Shown here in pieces: positions 33,584 through 43,967 of a stretch of 64,000 bases of DNA. Every line of letters starts with the position of its first letter. Within the stretch, counting starts at the first letter, position 1. The notes beneath the pieces are model-generated. The model had not been told where the DNA came from and searched no databases. It saw only the letters and a program-made list of their open reading frames with translations. Source of the DNA: Drechmeria coniospora (Eukaryota > Ascomycota > Sordariomycetes > Hypocreales > Ophiocordycipitaceae); assembly GCF_001625195.1 (NCBI RefSeq), contig NC_054389.1, positions 6,010,520 to 6,074,519 of the forward strand, read 5' to 3'. Made by a program: the position numbers and the translations under genes.

Positions 33584-35531
33584 CCGACCGAGTTCTGGAG
33601 GGTGGACGATGGGAGGATACGGGCAGTGGTCTGACGACGCGATCGATGGTTTGGACGTCGGCCCCTAAACCAAGGCATCCTGGCGACGACCAGCTCATAA
33701 ACGCCAGGAAATGGCAGCAAAGCAGTGCCGTCACTATGCCTGCATCCGCGCTCGTCAATGCTTCTGTTCCGATTAGCGTTGTCACCACTCTTGCTGTCCT
33801 TGCGGCAAGGTCTCAACGTCGCCCGAGCCAATCTCTGGTTGGATTTCTGAGAAAAGGCGTTGTTTGTCACATGTTACCACGCTGGAGCATTTTCTGTGTT
33901 TTTCTTATAGCATTTATCTCCTCCTACCTTGGACCTGACCGAATTGTCGACGAGCTTTGGACGGGTTCCTAGTTGGCAGTGGCATCGGGCCTGTCGAAGC
34001 TGCAAGGGATCTTTGTACAGGTGCGGGCAAGGGGGGCTTAATGAAGAACCGACGTAGGCATTGAAATCAATGTCATTTCGTTGACCGCATGCATGTGACC
34101 TTGTGACACGGAATAGAAACACTACGACTGGGCAGTTTTGAATCATGAACCGAGATCAACAGTCCACACGAGCGTGATCCGTTTCCGGTCCGCGACGATG
34201 GGTGAGCGTACTGTTGGTAGTGAGTGTTGAACTGTGCAGCTGGAACACTCCAGCTCTGGTCCGAGTGACGGCCGGGGCACAATGATGGGAGAAACAACAA
34301 CGCAGACGGCCAACTTGTCATCCAGGTAGATCTGCTGGAGAGAGCGTTTTCACTCGTATGGTCTGTCTTTTTGCCGCAACCAAGAGCCAAGCAGCGTGCG
34401 TCACAACACAGTCGGGCAAGTGGCGGTAGGGGCGGTGACCCAATCAAGCGTTGCCATTAGACGCTGACGACGATAGCAGAGCATTCGGTGTGGCTGACTG
34501 AGCGCTGCTACTGGCTGGTTCGTGCTGCAACGGCATGGGCCTGCCCACTAGAAAGCTGCTGCCAGAGTCGAGAGGCACCACCACCACAAAGTTGCACCAC
34601 CAAGTGCACGAGGCAATCCGCGACGTCGATCATAACACTGGATTACTAGCACACCACTAAGCAGTTAGGTGCTGATCAGGCCTACCAATGCCGGTGTGAT
34701 ACACCACCGTACGGCTACTTACCAACGTACAGCACTGTACGCCGTACACGGGCGGTGGGGATGCGGTTCGGTCGGTCCGCTGTAAGCGCCGTCCTGACAA
34801 CGTTGTGACCGACGACGAGATCCATCCATGTCATCCATGTCATCCATCCGCCTTCCCAGCTTCCCTCATCCATGCAACGGCCATCTCATTGGCCGCGTTC
34901 CACAAGCACAGCACTTGCATGGCTACGTCGTATGCATGCGTAGGTGGTAAGCAAGTCGCGCCCGCCTTTGGACGAGCGGAGGCAAAAGCGAGGGAACGAG
35001 CGGAGGAAAGAGTGGAGGACAGAGCAGAGGGCGGTGGCCGGTGATATATATGCCGGTCGCCGCAAGTCGCTTCTTCCTTGCCCCCTCTTCTCCTCCCCTT
35101 CTCCTCAGCAAGCCCTGCCAATTTGAGTCCTCCTTTCTGCTGTGCCCAACACCTTTGCCTTTGCTTCTTTCGCTGCCCCTTCCAGCAGAGCTGGTTCTCT
35201 GCCTTTTTCTTCTATTGCCTGGTTTCGTCGTCAATCCGCCATCCAACCGCACGCCCTCGGTGACAACAACTTCTTGCTGCCGGTCAGCTTGAAAGACGAA
35301 ATCAGTCCATATTACACTCGTACTCTTTTTTGTTTCATTTGCATACGGCACAGTCTACATTCTCTTAATCACAGAAACTGGGATTTCAGCTTGCTCACCA
35401 ACTCTAATATTAAACTCAACCACCATTGTCAGCCATTTTTAGCCATCACCAGCTGGCAGCTAGCCCCCCAACTTCGCCGGCAGTGAGAACATATGCGAAC
35501 GAGGCCATCGACCGACGTGAGAGCCGCCAAT
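33584..35531. other. Intergenic spacer and long leader of the CBM48 gene
   Basis: No convincing gene. The part 33600-34700 holds short ORFs without signatures. A small GTAC patch lies at 34716-34750. The stretch 35060-35230 is strongly pyrimidine-rich (for example cttcttccttgccccctctt), typical of a highly expressed fungal promoter or leader. A tatatatgcc TATA-like site lies at 35044. Confidence 0.5.
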
Positions 35532-36545
35532 ATGTCTGCTGTCCAGCTCTCCTTTTCCCTCCGAGTTTCCTCGACTGTCAAGGCCGTCCACCTCCTCGGC
35601 TCCTGGGACAACTACGTCGGCCAGCTCCCGCTCTCCAAGGACAGGAAAGCGTCCAAATCTGGCTCGTGGAAGGGCACCTTTCGATTTCAGAACTCGACGC
35701 TCTCGGCCGGCCAACGATACTGGTACTACTACATCATCGACGGCTACCACGTTGCTCACGACCCCAGCATCAAATCCACCACGGAGCCCACTACCGGCCG
35801 CGAGTTGAACATTCTCGACGTTCCTTCCGATAGGCACCACACTTCTTCGTCATCGTCTCGCAAGTCCTCTTCATCGTCTTCGTCTTCCAAATCGTCGTCG
35901 TCACACAAGTCCACTTCCAAGGCGTCGTCGTCGTCGAAGGCGTCATCGCACAAGTCCAACCGCAAGAGCTCGTCGTCGTCGTCGTCGTCGGCTTCGTCCT
36001 CTTCAAGACAGCACTCCCCCTTCAAGGATCACCACCTACCACCGTGGAACCGAGCTGAGCTGTCTGTCGACATCCCCAAGGGCCGTCCGCTCTCCGTCTC
36101 ACGAATCCAGGCACCCAAGCCCATGACTCCCCATGTGACGAAGCACATTCTCGACTGTGACTACTACGACAGCGACGCTCTCGCGGAGCTCACAGCTCGT
36201 TTCGGTAACGCCGCCCTCGACGATGAGGATCTCATTACCAACTTGGGCTATTCACCCGTCTCAACCACTGGTTCCTCCTTGTCCTACCGCTCCGGCAGCT
36301 CGTCTCCCAACTCGCCGCTCTCGGGCTACAGCACGCCCAACTCCGACAGCAGCGCTTGCACCTGCGAGCGCTACGGCATCACCCGTAAAGGGGAGCGTGT
36401 TAGGCTCGACTGCGGCGGCTCGTTCTGTGGCTATGAGGATGACGGTTCGTCGTGCTCGAGCGGTAGTGGCGAAGACGAGTACGGACCTCAGCAGAGGTAC
36501 TCGCGCACCACCTCGTCGCGCCGCAACGGCATCCATGTCTGTTGA
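35532..36545 (+). CDS. Glycogen/AMPK-beta-type CBM48 domain protein with poly-Ser tract
   Basis: 337 residues from ATG 35532 (better context than the in-frame ATG at 35493, which adds 13 residues). Residues 1-95 form a carbohydrate-binding module like the AMPK beta-subunit domain: SSTVKAVHLLGSWDNYVGQL, GSWKGTFRF, then YWYYYIIDGYHVAHDP, where the aromatic residues are expected to stack on glucan. Residues 105-160 are almost entirely Ser/Lys ([16 protein letters not shown]). A second conserved-looking part follows, VTKHILDCDYYDSDALAELT, and a Cys cluster CTCERYGITRKGERVRLDC near the end. There is no catalytic or kinase-interaction domain, so this is not a canonical Snf1 beta subunit. I infer a glycogen-associated targeting or regulatory protein. 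No introns. Confidence 0.85.
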   Translation: MSAVQLSFSLRVSSTVKAVHLLGSWDNYVGQLPLSKDRKASKSGSWKGTFRFQNSTLSAGQRYWYYYIIDGYHVAHDPSIKSTTEPTTGRELNILDVPSDRHHTSSSSSRKSSSSSSSSKSSSSHKSTSKASSSSKASSHKSNRKSSSSSSSSASSSSRQHSPFKDHHLPPWNRAELSVDIPKGRPLSVSRIQAPKPMTPHVTKHILDCDYYDSDALAELTARFGNAALDDEDLITNLGYSPVSTTGSSLSYRSGSSSPNSPLSGYSTPNSDSSACTCERYGITRKGERVRLDCGGSFCGYEDDGSSCSSGSGEDEYGPQQRYSRTTSSRRNGIHVC

Positions 36546-37519
36546 GACATTTCCACCCAGTGTCGATGCGCGGTGGTGTTTCCTTCTCGTCAGATACCAG
36601 CACGAGGACGATTTTCCCTGGCTGCTCGCACTTCGTTCGAAACAGGCAGACGGCCATCGGATTTTGACATTGCTGAATTTCTACCTCGGTGTTAGTGCTC
36701 GATTTTCATGTCCCGGTACGCTTTCATTTAATCTCCACCCCTAAACCCCCCTCTCCCGCCGCAACGCAGCATCGCCCGTGCCAAGCCGGCACTTGGAGAA
36801 CACGGATGCCTGCTCGCTGTGCGCGCCATGACTAATGGGTCGATGCTGCGACCCCCTTGTAGGCACTTTGAACCTCGTGCCTGCGAGTAACGTTCGTTGG
36901 TGGGTTCACAATCGCATGTAAACGAGTGACGAGCACAAACGCACGAGGACACAATTTTCGTGCGCGCGCCCTCTCTTGCTGCTGCGTGGATAATATCGGA
37001 GCGCTTCGCCCCCGGGCGAGGTGCCAGCTCCGCAAAGAACAGCAAGTTGTTGGATTTGGCCCTGGGCCTGGCGGTATTGACGGTGCAGGGCTAGCCACTA
37101 CCACTGTAGATGCGAAGGAGGGCAGATGAATGGCCAAGGCACTGGAGGGTGTACCAACCATGCTGCCAGTCTGTGCATAGTTGACGGTTGAATCTACGCG
37201 CACGGAGCCTTTTGCCTGCCAGCAAGTTGCAGCGTCGTGAAAACAGTACAATCAGAGTATGATGTTCAACGTCCGTTTTGTGTCCTATCTTTCCGGACAG
37301 GAACGAACGGATAACGCGACAGAGACCAATCACAATGGCTGACTAGGCATTCCTGGATGATAAGTCTTCGTTGCAGAGGCAACAACGTTCATGGCCAAGG
37401 ATCGGATCATGTCCCAATAATGGAGCAAGCACACTCGTCAGGCAGGCGACGTTCTGAGGCGGAATGTGTCATGTATATGTGGCTTCATGCGAATGAGACA
37501 GCTCTATAACACTTCATCC
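36546..37519. other. Convergent intergenic spacer
   Basis: 3' regions of the CBM48 gene and the Zn2Cys6 gene. ORFs on both strands (for example 36832-37251 minus) have no signature and no repeat island is present. Confidence 0.55.
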
Positions 37520-39007
37520 TCATCCGGTTTCGTCTCGGAGCACTCGAAGCGGCCAGGCTATCGAGTCACGCCAATAGGAGCCCAGATGCTGAGCTATCGC
37601 CCGTATCATGCAGGCCCCGGCGTCACCAAAAACCCAAAATCGGCGGCAGCGGTGCAAGAGAACACCGTAGTGGGCCAGGATGACGAGGGCCTCTGGCTGA
37701 TGCCGCCGCAGGACATCGATGTAGTCGGCTCCGACGGTGACGGAAAAGGCCGAGGCGGCGTGCGGCCCGCCGTTCGGGTCGTTTATGGAAGCGTGGAGGT
37801 CAAAGGCCCACTGGAGGCGATCGACGGCCTCGCGACAAGCGTGGACGGTGGCGGGTCCGAGGTCGGCTTTGTCCAGAAGGGTCAACAGGTGGGTGAACTC
37901 GTGGGGCGGGCTGCTTCCGGGCGTGTTAGGGTTGGACTTCATGGCGATGAGGCGCTCATTCGCATCCCGGGTAACGGAGAGCAGGGGCTCCAACTCGGAG
38001 TTGAGGATATCGTTCCAGGTGGGCCGAAGGACAGCGCGGATGCCGTGGTGCAGACGTAGACACTCGACGAAGCTGTCGATGAAAACGTAAAAGTGCGAGC
38101 GGTGAAGATGCCTCACGGAATCGAGAGTCTCGGCGAGGACGTGCAAGCTGAGAGTGGACGCGAAGAGGAAGCGAGGGATGGCGCTGGTTGTGTCGTCGGG
38201 GGATAAGGAAGCCGTCTCGCGCGTGAAGCAGGCGACGGCTCTGGTCTGCAGTTCCGTCGCTTGGCGTCGGAGCGACGATGATTGGGATGAGGGTGCCGTG
38301 ATGGCAAAATGAAGGGCCGATATGGCGAGCAGCTGGTCGATGAGATAGGGAGCGTCGACGGCGTGGCGGACGGCGATGTCGACGACTCGCTTTGTCTGGC
38401 CGGACGCCATCATGTTGTCACTCATGTCATTCTCGGCGTGATGCAAGAGCATAAGATGCTGAGCGGTGAATAGAGAGGGCCGACTGGAATCGGTTCCACC
38501 CCCGAACTCAGGCGCCGGCCGAGCCGAGAATGCTTCGTCAAACGAAGGTAGTAAAGGCGGCGCGGCGACGGGGGCGACGTTGAGCGGTCGCCGATGCAGC
38601 TCATTCTCGGCCGACGGCTGGCTCTGGCTCTGGCTCTGGGGGCTGTTAAAACCATTGCCATCCACAAAGTCATTTGGAGAGCTTTGCGTCTGGGCCGGGC
38701 TCTGCGTCTGGGCCGGGCTCTGCGTCTGGACCGGGCCCTGCGTCTGGACCAGGCCCTGCGTCTGGACCGGGACGATGGGCTTCGTCCTCGTCCTCCTCCG
38801 CGACGGCTCCTTGGGTGGCGGGAATGCGCACTCACGCTGGGCGGTGGAACAATGCGAGCAGACGGGACGCTGTTCATCGCAGCGGATGTGGCGCCTCTTG
38901 CATTCTACGCATCCGTTCCTAGACTTCTGGTGAGAGCGACGAGAGATCCTGACGGCGGCGCCAGGACTTTCCACCTGCCTCTCCACAGTCGCCGTCGTCG
39001 GAGCCAT
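37520..39007 (-). CDS. Zn(II)2Cys6 transcription factor, Upc2/Ecm22-like architecture
   Basis: 495 residues from ATG 39007 (MAPTTATVERQ). The frame continues upstream only with a non-ATG codon. The binuclear zinc cluster is CVECKRRHIRC with CSHCSTAQREC, spacing CX2CX6CX6CX2CX6C, preceded by a basic arm (RRSHQKSRNG). A Gln/Thr repeat (VQTQG, PAQTQS units) follows at about residues 80-105, encoded by an 18-base minisatellite. The C-terminal two thirds contain the all-helical Upc2-type domain: SLFTAQHLMLLHHAENDMSD near its start and PEALVILAHYGVLLHRC, FWVFGDAG at its end. Upc2 of yeasts senses ergosterol through this region, but most filamentous-fungus members are uncharacterised. The gene is single-exon. 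It lies just downstream of an RTA1-family gene on the same strand. Confidence 0.9.
   Translation of the reverse strand: MAPTTATVERQVESPGAAVRISRRSHQKSRNGCVECKRRHIRCDEQRPVCSHCSTAQRECAFPPPKEPSRRRTRTKPIVPVQTQGLVQTQGPVQTQSPAQTQSPAQTQSSPNDFVDGNGFNSPQSQSQSQPSAENELHRRPLNVAPVAAPPLLPSFDEAFSARPAPEFGGGTDSSRPSLFTAQHLMLLHHAENDMSDNMMASGQTKRVVDIAVRHAVDAPYLIDQLLAISALHFAITAPSSQSSSLRRQATELQTRAVACFTRETASLSPDDTTSAIPRFLFASTLSLHVLAETLDSVRHLHRSHFYVFIDSFVECLRLHHGIRAVLRPTWNDILNSELEPLLSVTRDANERLIAMKSNPNTPGSSPPHEFTHLLTLLDKADLGPATVHACREAVDRLQWAFDLHASINDPNGGPHAASAFSVTVGADYIDVLRRHQPEALVILAHYGVLLHRCRRFWVFGDAGACMIRAIAQHLGSYWRDSIAWPLRVLRDETG
38690..38772. repeat. 18-base coding minisatellite in the Zn2Cys6 gene
   Basis: About five tandem copies of ggctctgcgtctgggccg and variants (gaccgggccctgcgtctg) encode the Gln-Thr-Gln units. 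In-frame length keeps copy-number change from disrupting the protein. Confidence 0.8.
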
Positions 39008-39690
39008 GATGACGGGGGTCAAGGGCGCAGAAGAGGAGCATGCATCGTGCGATCTCCCACGTCAGCGCCACTGCAGTTGCATCGTATCGATTGGTGGGCG
39101 ATTCAGGTAGGAGAGGGCATCAACTGTAACATTGATGTAGGGATGGTGAGGGATGAAGTTGGTGAAGTTGACCACCTCGCCCATTGGAGCCGGAAGGTGC
39201 CCAAAGCGGCAAAGTCGGGTCAATGGCGGCCGACGCTTCCTTCCCGCCATGACGCTATCTTGGCACCTTCCTTGCACTGGAGCTGAGCGGCATGGTCTGC
39301 AAGGCACATTGATGCACTCCGACACATACTTTCTACTGTACTGTAGGTAGGTAGGTGTACACGTAGGTACTTTGATGCATGTACTAGTACTCAGTACCCG
39401 TAGTAGTTTATAGTCATGGTTACCGTGTCGAATTGTTCATTATTCCTTGTACATGTACAATCTCTGCATGTGCTGCATCCAAGTACCAAAGTATGCACTC
39501 AATCTCCAATCCCGCTCCAATTACATGTATATCCCAAACCAAAACAAAAAAAAAAGTGTCCAGACGCCCATTTATGATCCCAAACTCAACTTTGTATCCG
39601 CGCGCCCATCCTTGAAATCTTTTTCCCCCAGGCTATTCGTCATCTAGGAAGCATTCTACCGTACGAGAGAAGGAAATCGCAGGCCATGCT
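39008..39690. other. Intergenic spacer between RTA1-like gene and Zn2Cys6 gene
   Basis: Promoter of the Zn2Cys6 gene and 3' end of the RTA1-like gene. A small GTAC/TAGG patch (ctgtaggtaggtaggtgtac) lies at 39342-39440 and an A-run at 39545. No gene seen. Confidence 0.55.
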
Positions 39691-40637
39691 CTACTTCATC
39701 TCTCTGCCGCCATGCTCCAGATCGCCAGTCGTGTTCACCGAATCGGACTCCAACTCATCCATGTCTCGCGGCTTGTTGAGGTTGGACGCTCTGAGCTCGC
39801 CAGGATAGATGACGGCGTACAGAATCATGACGAGGAGTATAGGCACGGCGTCGAACACGTAGAGCGTCCACTCGTTCTTCAGCAGGTAGCCTTCCTTGCC
39901 CATGACGTACTCGATGACACGGAAAACGGAGCGCAGCATGATCAGGGCGCTTGTGGTGTAGAGCATGGCCATGATGTTCTTCCATCGGCGGCCGCTCTCC
40001 AACGAGGCCCGGCTCGGCCACCTCCGCATGCGGACGTCGAAGACGGCCGAGGTGACGATGAACAGGCCAAACATGGCGATCTGGATGAAGAGACCGGCGA
40101 GGATGATATTCTGTCCCGTCTTGGGGTCGAAGCCGCTGGTGCCCATGAGCCCGCCGCCGGTGCTCTGGACCAAAAAGGAGAAGATGTCGCCGATGACGAA
40201 GGCTCGCGTCAGCCACTTGATGGGGATGAGGGAATGTCGCTCGCCGTGGATGCTACGCATCAGCCGGCCGAGAACCATGTACAAGGAGGCGGCGAAGAGG
40301 GCGGGCGCGACGAGGATGAGGATTGATTGCATAATGTATATGCCGAGCTGATCGGTCTTGTCTTCGGCGATGGCTCGGACAGCGTAACCCAAGGTCTCGA
40401 CTGCAACGGCGCAACATGGCTCGTCAGTATGTCACCCCTGGACGGTTGGTTCGATTCACACTTACAGATCCCGCCAACGGCAAAGGCGATGCTGAACAGG
40501 GTTTTCGTCCGGACGATGCGCCATACGATGACGACGGTCGCCAGAGCGTAGAGGATGGCGAAGACGAGGCCGGCTGGTTTCGACGGGACATATTCCCAGA
40601 GGTAATAGTTGCCTTTGTACGGTTTTAATTCGGCCAT
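39691..40637 (-). CDS. RTA1-family seven-span membrane protein (lipid/toxicant resistance)
   Basis: Exons are 40637-40466 and 40400-39691 (GT-AG intron of 65 bases, phase 1), giving 293 residues. The spliced join creates AVGGIFETLGYAVRA, the conserved FE-x-x-GY segment of RTA1 proteins. Seven hydrophobic segments follow the family layout, including AGLVFAILYALATVVIVWRI, YIMQSILILVAPALFAASLY and DIFSFLVQSTGGGLM. The DxxSFxxQxxGGG motif and MLYTTSALIMLRSVFRVIEY are also RTA1 hallmarks. The C-terminal tail is charged and probably cytosolic. Family members include yeast Rta1 and Rsb1 (resistance to 7-aminocholesterol or sphingoid bases) and act in the plasma or ER membrane; substrates are poorly defined. 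Two ACGCGT palindromes lie 235-292 bases upstream of the ATG. Confidence 0.93.
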
Positions 40638-40871
40638 GTTTGTTCGCTTGTGGAAGTTCTCTCTTCTAATTGTCTTTATTACGAGTTCAGCGGCATCGAA
40701 GGACCAGGCGTCGTCCATCATCTTATACCTTTTGGCCGTCGTGTGGCCGTGCAGTTGGCCGCGTACTTGCCGCTCCACACGGCCTCGCCGTGTTGCCAAA
40801 ATAGGCATCGGGCCTGTCCGATATACGCGGACCACCACGCTCGGGGGACGCTTGGGGGGAATTGTCGCCAG

Positions 40872-40929
40872 AATACGCGTATTACTTCACCTTCACCTGA
40901 AGTACGTACCTGGTCGAAATACGCGTATT
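40872..40929. promoter_or_regulatory. Two AATACGCGTATT palindromes (MCB-like ACGCGT core)
   Basis: Perfect 12-base palindromes at 40872-40883 and 40918-40929, 46 bases apart start to start, upstream of the RTA1-like gene. ACGCGT is the core of the MluI cell-cycle box bound by APSES-domain MBF factors. Binding here is inferred. Confidence 0.5.
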
Positions 40930-41554
40930 TTAACGCCCACCTGCTAAGTCCCTCCCCTGACGGGAAACTGGCATTCATGACAGTCGCGACGTCGCCATTA
41001 TTGCTAGACTCGTTGAGCTCATGAATCATAAATCACAATGTCTCATTACGCCACAGGGGCCATCTGAGCCCCAGGGCGCGATACGGAGCACGGGCTAGGA
41101 GCATGACGATTCGCCTCTCTCGTAAACAGTGTTTTCGGTTACGAATGTTGGACGCCTGCATTCTTGGCGGTTTCCATTTATCCAGCAAAGAGCAGGCAGC
41201 CCAAACTTCTGCAGATAGTTGTCTCATTTCCGTACCAAGATTCAAACTTGGAAGTGACCAGCTGTGTTGCCAAGCACACGTTTCCATCTCGTCGCATTGT
41301 GACATTGGAACCCCAGAGGTCGCATGCAAACTACCCAACTTTGTCCCGAGTGTTCTCCCTCCTGCCCCTACCCGTCCAGGTAAGCTTGACATGATAATAC
41401 AGGAAGGAGGTAGATATGAGCCATGTAAATGGTATACTGCAGCACTGTTGCGGTAGGCTGCATGTTCATCTACCGAGCACAGAGCATGGAGAGGATAATG
41501 CGAAGGTAGCAAGTAGGTACCTACAGGTGCGTAAAGTTAATAGTACCTGTTCGT

Positions 41555-41900
41555 TGTGAGAACAGACAGAGCTGTACCTGCACCTACTTAGGTGTTGATG
41601 TGCTGTACATGTACGGAGTACTCCGTAACGTACTGCACATGTAATACTTGTAGGTACAACACATGTAACACCGTACTTACGGTGCAGTTGCCACTGCTGT
41701 TATTGCTCCTGCAGTGTGCGAGTGCTTACTTGTACGCCGTACTTCTATGTACATAGGTACTTGATACGGCGTTTTACTTACATGTAATTACAACTATTAA
41801 CTCCTTGACTGGAAATATTAGTTGTACAACTACGGAGTACAGTACTCCGTACTGCAAGTACAGTACATGTACTGCAGGTCCAAGCAAGTACAGTCACTTG
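41555..41900. repeat. GTAC-rich island 6
   Basis: Includes the perfect palindrome TACGGAGTACTCCGTA at 41612-41627 and tacggagtacagtactccgt near 41832, with GTACATGTAC-type units between. Confidence 0.65.
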
Positions 41901-42309
41901 ACAAAAGTGACGATTCAGTTTTGGTTGCGCGACTCCTACAAATTGAATCGACATTTCTGTCACCCCACTGTAAGTACCTGCACTACCAGTGGGACTCCGA
42001 CGTCACTCTGCCACCTGCCTCCCGATTGGCATGGCAGTAATTAGGGGATCACAGAATAATAGCGGGGTCGGTAACGCCATGAACCCCAACCTCGACCGCT
42101 CAGTTCTCGAGGTCAATCTGTGAGTAGCTTCACTCATGCAGCTACTTCACAGATCCAGAAGCTTTCCTGCCTGCCACCTTTCATCGTCATTCACAGCCCG
42201 AGAATAGAAGTAAGATCCTTTCCCCCGACGCCGCCGCCGCCACATTGTCTCTTCGCTCCCGCTACACGACAGAGCGATTAAAGGGCCGGCGCGCCTCCAG
42301 CCGCAGACC

Positions 42310-43431
42310 ATGGCAGACGACCAGCTTATCCTTCCCATCATCGACTCCCACATCCATCTCTACCCCGAGTCCGAAACCGACTCGCTCGCCTGGTACGACG
42401 CCGAGCATCCTCTCGCCGGTCAGCACTCCCTCGACGAGTACCGCGCCGCCGCCAAGTCGGCCCCTTCACTCCTCGGTTTTGTCGCCATCGAGGCCGACCG
42501 CAAGCACGACCTCGATGCCGGCGCCCGCGACGGTTCCGGCTGGAAACTGCCCCTAGACGAAGTCCGCTGGCTGAAGCGAGTGGCCCTCGGCCGGCCCAAG
42601 GAAGGCGAGGGCCACGCGGCCGACGATGCGAAGCTGTGCCTCGCCATCATCCCCTGGGCACCGCTGCCCAGCGGCCCCGCCGTCATGGCTCGCTACCTCG
42701 ACGCCGTCAAGGAGGCCGCCGGCGACTCCTGGCCCAAGATCAAGGGCTTCCGCTATCTTCTCCAGGACAAGCCGCACGGGACGATGCTGACCCGGGACTT
42801 CGTCGATAGCCTGAAGCTCCTCGGCAAGAAAGGCTTCGTCTTCGACGTCGGCATCGACCACCACAGCCGGGGGAAGAAGCAGCTAGACGAGGTCGTCGAG
42901 ATGGTCGGCCGCGCTCACGAGGGCGTCCCCGAGGACGAAAAGGTCACCTTCATCCTGAGTGGGTGTCCCCCGATCCGCTTCCTCCGTCGCGGCGGCAGCC
43001 CGTGGGCCTCCTAACCTCGTCGCGTAGACCACCTCTGCAAGCCCGATCTCACCATCTACAACGTCACATCCGATCCCTCTTTCCACGCCTGGCGCACCGC
43101 CATGTACACCCTCAGCAAGGCTTCCCACACCTACATGAAGCTCTCCGGCGCCTTTGCCGAGATGCCCGATTCTCTACGTACCCAACCGGCCGCTCACATC
43201 TTCCAGGCGACGCTCGCCTGGCTCGGCATCATCCTCGCCACCTTTGGCCCCTCGCGCATCATGTTCGGCAGCGACTGGCCCGTCTGCGGCGCTCACGCCC
43301 TCGGGGATGGAGAGGAAGCCTGGCCCAAGTGGAAAGAGGTCGTCGACAAGATGTGCTGGATGGCAACGCTGGGTGATGAGGAAAGGGCCATGATCTTCGG
43401 GGGAACTGCCAAGAAAGCGTACCGCTTGTGA
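42310..43431 (+). CDS. Amidohydrolase-2 family metal-dependent hydrolase
   Basis: Exons are 42310-42958 and 43028-43431 (GT-AG, phase 1), giving 350 residues. This is a TIM-barrel hydrolase of the amidohydrolase-2 group (relatives: fuconolactonase, pyrone-dicarboxylate hydrolase, aminocarboxymuconate decarboxylase). Metal and catalytic motifs are visible in order: IIDSHIHLYPE (HxH, residues 10-20), a central FVFDVGIDHH, NHLCKPDLTIYN created by the splice, and FGSDWPVCGAH (catalytic Asp). The C-terminal helix EERAMIFGGTAKKAYRL is the family's typical ending. The DHxxKP motif and GSDWP favour the lactonase-like branch, but the substrate cannot be assigned. Probably cytosolic, as no signal peptide is seen. 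Without the intron the frame would run into a false C-terminus RRGGSPWAS. Confidence 0.92.
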
Positions 43432-43967
43432 ACGAGCAAAGCTGCTTCGGCAGTCATCCAGTCGGCGGCGTTGAGCCGTTGGTGCTGCGATCAAGGGCAT
43501 CGGCGCTCGAGAGTCGATTACCGACACTGCAGCTTCTTGCACGTACTTGCTACCAGACGAAGCAGGGGTCTAGACAGTTCATCGCTGCCGGTGCTGCAGA
43601 TAGTTCCTCTCCTGTCCCTCATGTCACTTGTTCAGACCGCCTCGCATCTGAAAGCACACGAGGTAACGGGTATTCTGGGGCCGGGCCGCACTTCATTCAA
43701 CTATAAAGTCCAAACGTACGTGCAATCATCAATGCTAACCAAGAGCACGAAACGCCATCCCTAGGAAGAGGCAACCCTGAATGGCTGTCGGTCGCGATCG
43801 GACGTGTCTACCGGGGGGAAAATCATGTCCAACAGGACGCATCCTCACGCTTCGCTGCCCCCGTTTTCCATGACTCCCGACCCAGCCATCCTTTTCGTCA
43901 TAACCGCCGAGCCGCGACGAACAGAAGTCCTTAGTGTAGTGGAAGGTGAAAAGGCCATGGCCGCAGC
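43432..43967. other. Convergent intergenic spacer
   Basis: 3' regions of the amidohydrolase and coiled-coil protein genes. Short ORFs only, with no repeat island. Confidence 0.6.

Larger units (their letters stand above)
40638..42309. other. Divergent intergenic region, RTA1-like (-) / amidohydrolase (+)
   Basis: 1.7 kb. The RTA1-proximal part has the twin AATACGCGTATT palindromes. The stretch 41030-41520 has antiparallel ORFs without signatures. A GTAC island occupies 41555-41900. A pyrimidine-rich leader and a short Pro-rich ORF precede the amidohydrolase ATG. Confidence 0.5.
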
